From Fontivita pretiosa (lineage in GTDB: Bacteria; Planctomycetota; Phycisphaerae; Tepidisphaerales; Tepidisphaeraceae), in the NCBI RefSeq assembly GCF_050410795.1, contig NZ_CP191258.1, positions 496,001-560,000 on the forward strand: DNA of 64,000 bases. The letters run 5' to 3'. Under the pieces are notes generated by a model that had not been told where the DNA came from, searched no databases, and saw nothing but the letters and a program-made list of their open reading frames with translations. Shown in pieces: positions 37,440-45,794 of this stretch. The position numbers were made by a program, and so were the translations under genes. Each line of letters opens with the position of its first letter. The first letter of the stretch is position 1.

Positions 37440-37442
37440 TAG
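36567..37442 (+). pseudogene. IS5-family transposase, two frame changes
   Basis: The frame starts MKRHELTDEQWALVEPHLP and reads to GAPW near 36718, where one extra base shifts the protein-like sequence into +1 (RDLPERFGPWQTVYDHFRKW, then LWCVDGSSVRAARAAAGADKK). At AAAAAAG (36910-36916), a classic -1 slippery heptamer, the protein-like frame returns to the original one and continues GGFGSKFHVVTDGAGTPLAIE to the end. The second change looks like programmed -1 frameshifting known in the IS427 group; the first looks like a mutation or base-call error. The stop TAG (37440-37442) is supplied by target DNA just beyond the element. Confidence 0.85.
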
Positions 37443-39449
37443 CCAGCATCCTTGCGCCGCATGAAGCCACTGGTTTGTCCCGCCAGCCAGCGCACGACTC
37501 AGAGCCTGGTCATCACGCCGAGGAGAAATCGCTGCAATGCCGGACGAATCTACCGCACAACGTTCAGCATGCAGGCGGCCCTCAAGGTTGTCTGCGATCG
37601 CACGAAGTTGCTGCCATGCGGGTTGGCAGTATCTGGGGGGCGGCAACGTTGTTACCCGTTTCAGAAATGCGCGAATCAAGGCGAGGCGAAGGTAGCACAG
37701 CATCAGCAGTAACTGCCGAATGTCGGACCATGGCAACGGCAGGTCGCACGCTACGTGCAGGTGATCGGCGGCATCCTTAAGGAACTCGTGCGCCGATGCT
37801 GGCTCGAACTGCTCGGCCAGCAGGTACTGATGCCACGCATTCTTCAGCAGAATGGGCACGTCACGAGTGGACGCACCGGCCTGTATGGCGGCTATCGCCT
37901 CGGCCGCGCATCGGTCAACATCGGCGATCCCCTGGATTCTGTCACGCTTCGACTTGAGTATCCGTGACCATCGATCAAGGTCGAGGCCCAATGACTGCAG
38001 TTGCTTGTGGGGATCGAACTGGTCCCAATCCTGGATAAGCTGTTCTGCCTGCAGCACCGCATCGCTGGCGCCCTCGAGCGATGCAGTGCGCTTCAGCAAA
38101 GCCGAAAGCCTGTTGAGTACATGACGAGATTCGGGATCAGTGCAATCGATGGCCTGGCATGAGTCTATCCCCTCATCAAGCCGTTTGGCCGTCCACAGCC
38201 AAAGCGCCGCCATCTGTCTCGCGCTCAATGGCAGCACGCCCTTAACATCGGGCATATGCTGCAGCGTGTTGCTCTTCACGGCACGGATGATCCGGATCGC
38301 ATCACCAAGCGACCTGGGCAGACCGGCAATCGAGTCGGGATCGACATCACACGAAGGCAACCGTGCTGTGTCCACATACCACGTGTCGGTGGTCGCCGCG
38401 CTGCCGCCATCGTGCACCTCGAAACGTCCAATGCAAATGCCACTTTCTCGAATCGCATCCACCACCTCATTGGGTCGCAGGCTGCAGAAGCCGGAAGCCC
38501 CAACGCGCTTGTGAGCCACAATGATTCCAGCACGTGCAGGCACGCAGTTCGCCAACACAAGTTCCACTGAGGAATTCGGAACAGCGCTCACAAGGAATGA
38601 TGTGGTCGCCACACTCGCAGGTTCGAGCCGCGAATGGAACGACGCCGGCTCCAGGTAGAGCGGCCGATCAGGCGTCCGGGGATCCATGAGTCGGGCACGA
38701 TGCACCGGCACGCGCAAGTTCAGGCTGGTCGGTCCGCAAGTGAGCTTTGCTGCGACATGGCAGACGTGGGGCGATACCCGATAGACTTCTGCTGCGGAAG
38801 TGGATACCGCAGTGTTCGTGTCAACAGCGCACCGTACCGATGGGTCCAATACAAACTGAATCTCCGGCGTTGCGTCTGCCGCGCACAGCCCTTGCGGAGC
38901 CACCACCTTGCAGTGGGGCCAGCGCGCAAACGTGATCTGGCAGAGAACGTGGCCAAACGAGCTGGCGCGGCCTTTTGGCTCCAGCCAGACTCGTCCCAAC
39001 GACGGGACCGGAACATCCGACAGGTCAATGGTTGCCGTCCCGTCCGGCGTGGGCGCGATCCGCAATGGGACAGGATCCGAGTCGTCGACTCGACGGACAA
39101 TCACGAACCGCCGGCTGTTCTCCTCGGTCCAGTTACTCAGACGCAACATCGGTTGTGCACCGGACCATATCGCATCAACGCCCGCGTACCGGCTCCAAGG
39201 CTCGGTGTCCGCCTCAGTTACTTCCAACTTCGGTCTCGCCACAGGTGCGGTCGCCTGGATACCCAGCCCCGGTAATGTGCGACCCGAAGCGAGGTCAAAT
39301 GCGTAAACGGCATAAAGTGCATCCGGGCCACTGCCCTCCAGGTCAAGATATCCCAGATTCGCCGTCATGAGGCTCTGGTCGATGGACAGCGATGTATCGA
39401 TCACAAGAAAGTAGGAATCCGGCGGCACCTGCGCACCGCACTTGAGCAC
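37428..39449 (-). pseudogene. Large unrecognised operon protein, second part, truncated by IS insertion
   Basis: Host sequence runs from about 39449 to 37443; the last codons and the stop (37428) are in the IS5-type element. The first ~110 residues look beta-rich (SYFLVIDTSLS, GYLDLEGSGPDALYAVYAFD); beta-sandwich-like stretches follow to about residue 330, and then a helical region (about 380-670: LSARQMAALWLWTAKRLDEG, LLLMLCYLRLALIRAFLKR). No catalytic motif is recognised. Its GTG start at 39449 has no ribosome site and overlaps the preceding gene by 49 bases. The upstream frame ends LFDADRQFVC while this frame supplies LKCGAQVPPDSYFLVID, so both may be one gene with a one-base frameshift near 39450. 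Confidence 0.7.
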
Positions 39450-40450
39450 ACGAACTGCCGGTCCGCGTCAAACAACGCCCAGTCCTTGCCCAGCGGCCGC
39501 CAGCCTCTGGCACTCCAGGCTTCTTCGCCGCGGCTGGTCGTGCGCACTCCGCTGTATTGGTGGCGAGGCAGGAGTTCAGCTCCGATTGGTATTCTGCAAT
39601 CGTAGAGCGGTTGGTCGTATTGTGCGCACGTGATCAAGCGACGCGACACCTCACCCGGGTCGAACTGGAGATAGAGCCGGCCGTCCTCCCCCAGCATCAG
39701 CCGAGGCTCGGCCCACGCGTGCCCCTTCAAGCGCGGTTGTGAGGCCGATTGATCGCTCCCAAGGTGCTCCAGATACTCGACAATCAGGCGCATGACCCCT
39801 GGCCTGTAGCCTCTGGCCGAATCCAGGTCATCCAGCGTCAGCAGCCGCCGCAGGTAATAGGAGACCAGGTCGCGACAGACGGCGCGAATGAACGCTCGTC
39901 CCGATTCAGAACAAAGGTATGCGCCGGCACAGGTGTCGCCGAAGTGTCGGCGAATGGCATTCTGAAGCACGCAATCCGTGGTATCCGGCACTGCCGGCCA
40001 AGTGGGATCGCTTCTCAGCTCGCCAAGCAGCCCGGCAAATCTTTCCAGATGGAAATAGGACAAGCCCGCTTGCTCGCGGATCAATCCAACGAAACGAAAT
40101 GCTCCTTCTCTTCGCGGGCGAGGCCTCCAATGAATGATCGCCGCTTCAATGGGCTCGCCCAGTCGTTCCGCCCACAAGCGCTCGTCGAAGATTCCGAAGA
40201 TCCGCTTAGTGAAGGAGCTTCTGAAGCCTTCGTCCTCTTGCTGATAGCAGGCCCAGTTTACGGCGGCCACCGCCAGCGCAAAGCGGCTCTCCACCGTATC
40301 GTTGAGCACGTTACGGCATTCCTTGAGATCGTCCAGGAAGGTCTCCAGCTCCGCGCCGCTCAGGGCAATCTCGTTGAGGTATTCGAGATGCTGTGCTTGC
40401 TGGAGCCATTCGGCTCCGCGCTGCTTTACTCTGTCGCATATCGCGGACAT
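39401..40450 (-). CDS. Unrecognised operon protein, probable N-terminal part of the following open frame
   Basis: The product has 349 residues starting MSAICDRVKQRGAEWLQQAQ at ATG 40450. It is mainly helical in the first 250 residues (FLDDLKECRNVLNDTVESRF, FIRAVCRDLVSYYLRRLLTL), followed by a beta-rich part (LMLGEDGRLYLQFDPGEVSR, WRPLGKDWALFDADRQF). The last ~15 residues (SSAVRRCRRIPTFL) look out of frame: the sense of the sequence moves to the overlapping frame that begins at 39449. Merging the two would give a protein of about 1,070 residues before IS insertion. No family is recognised. It is second in the operon, after the NERD-helicase gene. Confidence 0.6.
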   Translation of the reverse strand: MSAICDRVKQRGAEWLQQAQHLEYLNEIALSGAELETFLDDLKECRNVLNDTVESRFALAVAAVNWACYQQEDEGFRSSFTKRIFGIFDERLWAERLGEPIEAAIIHWRPRPRREGAFRFVGLIREQAGLSYFHLERFAGLLGELRSDPTWPAVPDTTDCVLQNAIRRHFGDTCAGAYLCSESGRAFIRAVCRDLVSYYLRRLLTLDDLDSARGYRPGVMRLIVEYLEHLGSDQSASQPRLKGHAWAEPRLMLGEDGRLYLQFDPGEVSRRLITCAQYDQPLYDCRIPIGAELLPRHQYSGVRTTSRGEEAWSARGWRPLGKDWALFDADRQFVCSSAVRRCRRIPTFL

Positions 40451-40647
40451 TCCCACGCCCCGAGAGGACCACCCGGCCAGTGTGCAGAGATGGTGCCGCC
40501 AAATGGACACTGCCGGGCAGCCGGCCGGATCACGCGGCCGCCAGGATCGATCATCCGCCCCACGGCGCAAACGGCAATCAAAAGGCGTATTGTAGCTGAT
40601 TTCGGCGCCAATTGAAGCCCATCTTCAATCCTGGCGAACTGGAGCGT

Positions 40648-42333
40648 TCACTGACGCCGCTGCTGCAGCGACACAATCCGATTCAACACTTCGGGTTTCG
40701 CGATGATAACCAGATGCAGCCGAGCCCGCGTCACACCCACGTACATGACTTCATCGCTCTCGCCGATGTCCTCCACCTCCATCAGAATGATGACCGGCCG
40801 CTCCAGACCTTTAAACCGCCGAACCGTTTCAACCTGCACCCGGTCAACTGCCAATCGGCTGCCGACTGCAATTGGAAATGCGCCGACGTGGTCCGCTTGC
40901 CCGATGCAACTGTTGGCCAGACGTCTTGGTGTGAGCACGCAGATGTCCCCCGGAACGACGCGTTGCTCCCGTATCAAGTGATGCAACACTCGGCTGAGCA
41001 CTTTGACGCGCGCCTGGTCGTCAGAGGCTTCAAGCAGTTGCGGTGGGCGCCCTTCCGGGCCGCTGCAATGGATTTCGGCGCCTTTGTAGAACGCCTGTCC
41101 GATCGCGAAGATGGGCTTGGTGTTACGCAGGTTGCGCGTAAGGGTCGCCCGCACCAACCCCCTGGGCAGCGTTGCCTGCCGGCGGTACACACGCTGATTG
41201 TCGTCGTAGAAGATGTACAGTGTACCTTCCTCGCCGTCTCGCAAGAGCCAGTGGACGGCATGCCACCATTGGTCGCTGAAGTCTTGTCCTTCGTCAACGA
41301 CAATCGCGTCCACCTGCTCATCGGGATTCTCGGCAATCGCCTCGATCAGCGCCATGGGCAACTCTTCGTCAAACCGCCGTTGAACGTCCTGGTCCTCAGT
41401 CACTGTCAGATCAATACCCGCTCGCTGAGCAACGGCAACACAGAGCTGATGGAAGCTCTGAACAGTCAGATTCGGGATCGGCCCGGCCGAAACACGTAGG
41501 AAATCCGCAAGGGGTCGGTTGTAGCACACGAGCAGCGTGCGGTGGCCCTCCGCCGCCAATCGTTTGGCCTTCTCCAAGGCCAACACAGTCTTGCCCGTGC
41601 CGGCCCCACCGCTGACCGCGACCCGTGGATTCCATTTCAGCGTCTCCAGCAGGTTAAACTGCTCTTCCGTCAGCCGCAGTATCTGGCGGTCTTCTTCCCT
41701 GAGCGCGGGGCCGAGCGGTTGTCGCAGCTCAAACGTAGGCGCCAGGATGTCAGCAAGAATGTCCATCCCGTCGGAACCGATCCCATACGACTGATTCTGT
41801 GAGGTCCAGTAGCGGTAGATGGCCTCGATCTTTTCCGACAGCTTGCACATCTCGTCCGCGCCTATCACGATCTCTCGTGGCAGGTCCGCTGTGACTTGGC
41901 TCCCGAACAGCGTGCAGTGGGGAAACGCCACGCAGTGACCGATCTGAACCCACCTGTTTCCCCAAGCCGGCACCGATCTGAGTTTATCGATCAGCGCGAA
42001 CTTGGCAGCGCGAAGCTGAGCTACGGGGTCGATCTCATGGCGACAACCATCGCGATCTGTCGTGGTCCATTTGCCGCAAGCCCCGTCATACCCAATACGC
42101 CCACCCTTGACTTCCAGCACCAGGATCCCCCTGTCCGGGTCGGCGATCACGAAGTCAGCCTCGCCATCAAGAGCTCGTCCGCCCGGCCGCTTGGACACCC
42201 ATGAAAAGCTGTAGAATACATGGAATCGAGCTGGGAGCTGATCGCGAAGTGCTTCGTAGACCTGAACCTCGGCCGAACGCTTTGGATCGCACAGAAGCTT
42301 CTGCGGCAGTGAACGCGGGAACATCTGCGCCAT
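40648..42333 (-). CDS. NERD-domain nuclease fused to UvrD/Rep-type helicase
   Basis: The product has 561 residues. The N-terminal NERD (nuclease-related) domain shows the PD-(D/E)xK-like pattern GEADFVIADPDRGILVLEVKGG at about residues 57-78, with Glu/Asp, then Glu-x-Lys. The helicase half carries Walker A SGGAGTGKTVLALEKA (about 240), TLLVCYNRPLADFL, Walker B VVDEGQDFSDQWW, LTRNLRNT, VRRFKGLERPVIIL and YVGVTRAR, a full superfamily 1 set. ATG 42333 with AAGGA 10 bases upstream is preferred over ATG 42360. A NERD-helicase fusion resembles Nhi-type phage immunity nucleases. It is the first gene of the operon. Confidence 0.87.
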   Translation of the reverse strand: MAQMFPRSLPQKLLCDPKRSAEVQVYEALRDQLPARFHVFYSFSWVSKRPGGRALDGEADFVIADPDRGILVLEVKGGRIGYDGACGKWTTTDRDGCRHEIDPVAQLRAAKFALIDKLRSVPAWGNRWVQIGHCVAFPHCTLFGSQVTADLPREIVIGADEMCKLSEKIEAIYRYWTSQNQSYGIGSDGMDILADILAPTFELRQPLGPALREEDRQILRLTEEQFNLLETLKWNPRVAVSGGAGTGKTVLALEKAKRLAAEGHRTLLVCYNRPLADFLRVSAGPIPNLTVQSFHQLCVAVAQRAGIDLTVTEDQDVQRRFDEELPMALIEAIAENPDEQVDAIVVDEGQDFSDQWWHAVHWLLRDGEEGTLYIFYDDNQRVYRRQATLPRGLVRATLTRNLRNTKPIFAIGQAFYKGAEIHCSGPEGRPPQLLEASDDQARVKVLSRVLHHLIREQRVVPGDICVLTPRRLANSCIGQADHVGAFPIAVGSRLAVDRVQVETVRRFKGLERPVIILMEVEDIGESDEVMYVGVTRARLHLVIIAKPEVLNRIVSLQQRRQ

Positions 42334-42563
42334 CTCTGCATTATCCTTCGCCACGGCCATGCTTCAATCGCAGGCGACGCGGACTGCTGAATTTCCACCA
42401 CGAGTCCGCCGAATTGTTCGCCCGCCTGCGGGTCTGACGTCGGCGCGACGGGAAGTGTGGACACAGCCGCCGCGGTCACTAAGCTACCGCCGTTTGTGGA
42501 TGATCGGGCGGCGCTGTTTGCCGCACCGGCCGACAGATGCAACCCATTCAAGGAGTCACCCCC

Positions 42564-43346
42564 ATGCCCGGGCTGCTCGAAGGAAAAAAGGGACTGGTGC
42601 TGAATGTGGCCAACGATCGCAGCATCGCCTGGCACATCGCCAACAACGCCATCAAGCACGGGGCCACGTGCGGCTTCGGCTTTCTGCCGCTGGAAAAGAT
42701 GGAACGCCGCGTGCGAAAGGCGCTGGAAGAAATGGGCCTGAGCAATCCATGGCTGCATCCCTGCGACGTGAGCAAGGACCAGGACATTGATTCGTTCATG
42801 TCGGCCGCCGCACAGCAGTTCGGCACGATCGATTTTCTCGTGCATTCGCTGGCATTCGCCAACAAGGATTATCTGGCGATCGGCAAGTTCACGGATACTC
42901 CACGCCAGGTCTATAGCCAGGCGATGGACATCAGCGCCTACAGCCTGCTCGGGCTGACACGGGCTGCGCTGCCGCTGATGCCCAATGGAGGCTCGATCAT
43001 CGCCCTGACCTATCTGGGAAGCGAAAAGGTGGTTCCGGGGTATAACGTCATGGGCGTGGCCAAGGCGGCACTGGAAGCCACGGCGCGCTACCTGGCGTTT
43101 GAGTTGGGCCAGAAGAACATTCGCGTGAACACCATCTCCGCCGGACCCGTCCGCACGCTCAGCGCCATGGCCGTGGGCGGCATCGACGACATGTTCGACC
43201 ACGTGCAGCGCAAGGCCCCGCTGAAGCGCAACATTGAAGCCGACGAAGTGGGCAAGACGGCGGTGTACCTCTTGAGCGACCTGTCCAGCGGAGTAACCGG
43301 CGAAAACATCTACGTGGACTGCGGGTTCAACATCGTGGGATTGTAG
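42564..43346 (+). CDS. fabI: Enoyl-[acyl-carrier-protein] reductase (NADH)
   Basis: FabI reduces trans-2-enoyl-ACP in the last step of each fatty-acid elongation cycle. The 260-residue product starts MPGLLEGKKGLVLNVANDRS, the FabI variant of the Rossmann motif. LVHSLAFANKDYL holds the first structural Tyr region, and the catalytic pair is in YNVMGVAKAALEATARYLA (Tyr and Lys spaced by six). The AGPVRTLSAMAVGG substrate loop and GENIYVDCGFNIVG end follow. AAGGAG stands 9 bases before ATG 42564. It marks the return to housekeeping DNA after the accessory operon. Confidence 0.95.
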   Translation: MPGLLEGKKGLVLNVANDRSIAWHIANNAIKHGATCGFGFLPLEKMERRVRKALEEMGLSNPWLHPCDVSKDQDIDSFMSAAAQQFGTIDFLVHSLAFANKDYLAIGKFTDTPRQVYSQAMDISAYSLLGLTRAALPLMPNGGSIIALTYLGSEKVVPGYNVMGVAKAALEATARYLAFELGQKNIRVNTISAGPVRTLSAMAVGGIDDMFDHVQRKAPLKRNIEADEVGKTAVYLLSDLSSGVTGENIYVDCGFNIVGL

Positions 43347-43448
43347 GATTTTGTGCCGCCCGCGCTGCAGCGGCCAAGTTGTCCGAACGGCCGGGGTCAA
43401 TAAATCCGGGGCCGCACCCGCGGGCCTGACGACTTGCCGCCACGCCCC

Positions 43449-43478
43449 TTGCCAACCGCAGGCGAGCGGTTGTATGAT
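43449..43478 (+). promoter_or_regulatory. Promoter of tRNA-Gly
   Basis: TTGCCA at 43449-43454 and TATGAT at 43473-43478 are 18 bases apart, with the tRNA starting 13 bases after the -10 box. Confidence 0.55.
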
Positions 43479-43490
43479 TACGGTGCAGTC

Positions 43491-43562
43491 GCGGGTGTAG
43501 CTCAGTGGTAGAGCGTCACGTTGCCAACGTGAATGTCGAGGGTTCGACCCCCTTCACCCGCT
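43491..43562 (+). tRNA. tRNA-Gly (anticodon GCC)
   Basis: The acceptor stem GCGGGTG pairs with CACCCGC and the discriminator is T. The D arm is GCTC...GAGC, the anticodon stem TCACG/CGTGA encloses TTGCCAA (anticodon GCC, reading GGC/GGT), and the T arm is GAGGG TTCGACC CCCTT with one mismatch. No CCA is encoded. Mobile-element remnants lie directly downstream. Confidence 0.94.
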
Positions 43563-43568
43563 TTTGCC

Positions 43569-43607
43569 CGGCTCATGGTCACAAGTGGACCATGAGCCGT
43601 TTTTCTT
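43569..43607 (+). terminator. Rho-independent terminator after tRNA-Gly
   Basis: CGGCTCATGGTC at 43569-43580 and GACCATGAGCCG at 43588-43599 form a perfect 12-bp stem with a 7-base loop, followed by TTTTTCTT. Confidence 0.9.
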
Positions 43608-43807
43608 GTCAGAACAACCACTTGCGGCGCTGGCCAGCGCCGAGTAGTCCCCGGGGGTCGATCCTGCCAAATGGTCAATCATGCCCGCGATTGGGATCCT
43701 TTTCCCGCGCGGGCATGCAAGCCCAGATGCAAACGCGGAAGCAGAGGATTGTCCTGTCGGCCCATCGGTTCCGGTAGGCCTCGCGGTCTGCACCGGGGCG
43801 AAGGGCA

Positions 43808-44026
43808 AAGCGTAAGCCTTGGCAACAATTCGATCGCCCCGGCCACGTCCAACAGCCTCGGATCGGTGGAGACGTTGGCCGTAAGCTCCGGCTTGCTCTG
43901 TCGCATCGCGGCCTGCGCTGTGCGCAGCGGGACGCCGCCTTTGCTCAGGAGAGTGCCGAAGGTTGTGCGCAGCGCGGCGTTGTCGCTGATGATCCTGCCC
44001 ATCGGAGGAATACCGCTATGGGCCAG
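43808..44026 (-). pseudogene. Remnant of a tyrosine recombinase (integrase) C-terminus
   Basis: About 70 residues resemble the end of phage-type integrases: LRTTFGTLLSKGGVPLRTAQ, AAMRQSKPELTANVSTDPR and LLDVAGAIELLP. In intact relatives these read RHTFG, MRHS and NVYTDP. Here the His of the second motif is Gln and the catalytic Tyr is Ser, and sequence on both sides is not integrase-like. It lies 250 bases after tRNA-Gly, a common integration site, but no duplicated tRNA end is visible. Confidence 0.7.
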
Positions 44027-44315
44027 GGCAGCAGTTTGGACTTCGAGCCTGGCGAGCTTCAGGAGCTTTACGCGTGGAGAATCCCCAAATCGTGTGCTTC
44101 GATGACGCGTTGCGCGTGTTGGTATGATCCTGTGAACAAACCGGGCAATGGGCGCCGGCAGGAAGAGCGGAACAGGCACGCGGCATCCATCGGGAAAGGA
44201 TTCAGCAGATGAAACCTCCAGAGCCATTGGTCCAGGCAGCGGCGACGGCCAAAGCGAACAACGGGCACCAGATCACGCCCAGGCCGGGCCATCCCACGCG
44301 CGGCTGCGCCCCATA

Positions 44316-44429
44316 ATCGCCAGCGACCAGCGGCATGGGATCGATCCGCGGACGTATCTCACCGGCTTGCCGGCCAAGATCAGGCAGACCAGGCTCAGCG
44401 ACTTGGACCGGTTGCTGCCGGACGTGTGA
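44316..44429 (+). pseudogene. Remnant of an IS66-family transposase C-terminus
   Basis: The segment IASDQRHGIDPRTYLTGLPA with SDLDRLLPDV matches the characteristic C-terminal end of IS66 transposases (xRHGIDPxxYLxxxLxxLP...LLPDxW). The rest of the gene is absent and the upstream frame is unrelated. Too short to be functional. Confidence 0.7.
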
Positions 44430-44556
44430 AAAACGGGACGATCAGACCGCAGCGCAGTGCCGCCCTGTCCTGTGGTCGGCTGCCTGAGACGCGGGCAATC
44501 GCAGGTGAGCCGCCAGCCCCCGATCGCGATCTGTACTCGCGGAACGGATACTGAAT

Positions 44557-45594
44557 TCACCCACGCCAGGCCAGCAGCTTGCACGCCTCGCGATAGGCAC
44601 GCGCTTTGACCAGGTATCCGTCACCGAACCATGCCGACTCCAGGCGGCGCTTGTCGGGAAATGCGGTCCTGGGCGGCTGTGGTTTTTTTGCGCCGGCGGG
44701 CAGCGGATGGCAATGGTCCATCAGCTCGGCCACGCCGTTGTACGCCGCCCACAGCGTCCCGCGCACGCCCGGCCAATCCGCGCCCTTGCCATGCTCAAAA
44801 AAGTACTCTGACCAGCGGCGGTTGAGTTTGACCCTGCCCATCGCCGCGGCATCCTGCTTGTCCGGCGGGTCGGGAAACACCAGCTCCAGATAACGCTTCA
44901 GTTGCTCGGAGCTGATCTGCCGGCGGGCCATGGCCTGGAAATTCTCCTCGATGGTCGCGAACTGCGTGTTGATCAGGCCCAGCAGATCCCTGGCCCTTTC
45001 CAGCCGCGCCCGCAGGCTCTTGACGTGGGGCACACGCAGCGTCGGCCCCTGCCGCAGCGCCAGCGTCAGCGTGTTCTGGCAGACCACGCGGATCGGCGTG
45101 AACTTGATCTGCACCGAACTGCTGCCGTCGTGGCTGTTGCTCAACAGCAGGTACTTGTCGGAAATGTCCTCCCCGACAACGCGGATCTCGCTGGGCAGCT
45201 TGGCCAGCACCCACACACGCTCGCCATGGCCCAAGGCGCCGGCGGTGTGATAGACCGCAGCCCCCCGGCCGACGATCGAGTCGAAAAACTCGAACGCCTC
45301 ACGGTTTTGCAGCGGCGTGTATTCGGCGCCGACGATGCCGAAGATCGGCTCGCGCCGCCCAACCCAGTCCTTGCGGACGACGGCAAAGCGATCGGGAATC
45401 GGATGAGAGATTTTGCCGGCCAAGCCCGCCAGAGGCAGCTTGATCACTTCCCAATCGAGGTTGGCCGCCTGGATGGCCTGTGCTGATGTGGCCGGGCGGT
45501 CCAACCTCGTGCCCAGCCCGTGCCAGGGCGGCTCGTCCACGTACATCATGGACGCTTTGCCGGTCTCGGTGTCGATGTGGATCTCGTGTGCCAT
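44557..45594 (-). CDS. DUF932 phage/plasmid-like protein
   Basis: The 345-residue product starts MAHEIHIDTETGKASMMYVD at ATG 45594 with a perfect AGGAGG upstream. It matches the DUF932 (phage/plasmid-like TIGR03299) family: EPPWHGLGTRLD near the start, VVRKDWVGRREPIFGIVG, YTPLQNREAFEFFDSIVGRG, and the FTPIRVVCQNTLTLALRQ core near residue 180. Members are found on phages, plasmids and integrated elements; the function is unknown. The gene looks intact. It supports the view that the region next to tRNA-Gly came from a mobile element. Confidence 0.85.
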   Translation of the reverse strand: MAHEIHIDTETGKASMMYVDEPPWHGLGTRLDRPATSAQAIQAANLDWEVIKLPLAGLAGKISHPIPDRFAVVRKDWVGRREPIFGIVGAEYTPLQNREAFEFFDSIVGRGAAVYHTAGALGHGERVWVLAKLPSEIRVVGEDISDKYLLLSNSHDGSSSVQIKFTPIRVVCQNTLTLALRQGPTLRVPHVKSLRARLERARDLLGLINTQFATIEENFQAMARRQISSEQLKRYLELVFPDPPDKQDAAAMGRVKLNRRWSEYFFEHGKGADWPGVRGTLWAAYNGVAELMDHCHPLPAGAKKPQPPRTAFPDKRRLESAWFGDGYLVKARAYREACKLLAWRG

Positions 45595-45794
45595 GGTGCC
45601 CCTCCTGTTCGGCCTGAGTTGAGCAATTCCCCGTGATGAGCACGCAGCATACCACGCCGCACCTGGCCGCTGCAATGACAATCTGGCTCGGCGCTGAACT
45701 GGCCGCCGCTGGCCTGCTGGGCAGTTTCTACCCTGGGGACTGGCCGTTTGTTGACCCGCGGCGTGAGCAAGCAGGTTCGCGGTGAGCAGTGGGA

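Larger units (their letters stand above)
43608..44556. other. Gene-poor remnant zone
   Basis: This 949-base stretch between the tRNA-Gly terminator and the DUF932 gene holds only the integrase and IS66 remnants described separately. The other open frames here are short and have no protein-like features. It reads as decayed mobile DNA. Confidence 0.6.

Noticed and set aside
42147..43400. Minus-strand frame of 417 codons across fabI and the operon start
   Set aside because: It is antisense to fabI and out of frame with the NERD-helicase gene; no domain is seen.
43491..43562. tRNA-Gly as attachment site of the defence-like operon
   Set aside because: fabI lies between the tRNA and the operon and no duplicated tRNA end is visible; the link remains only a suggestion.
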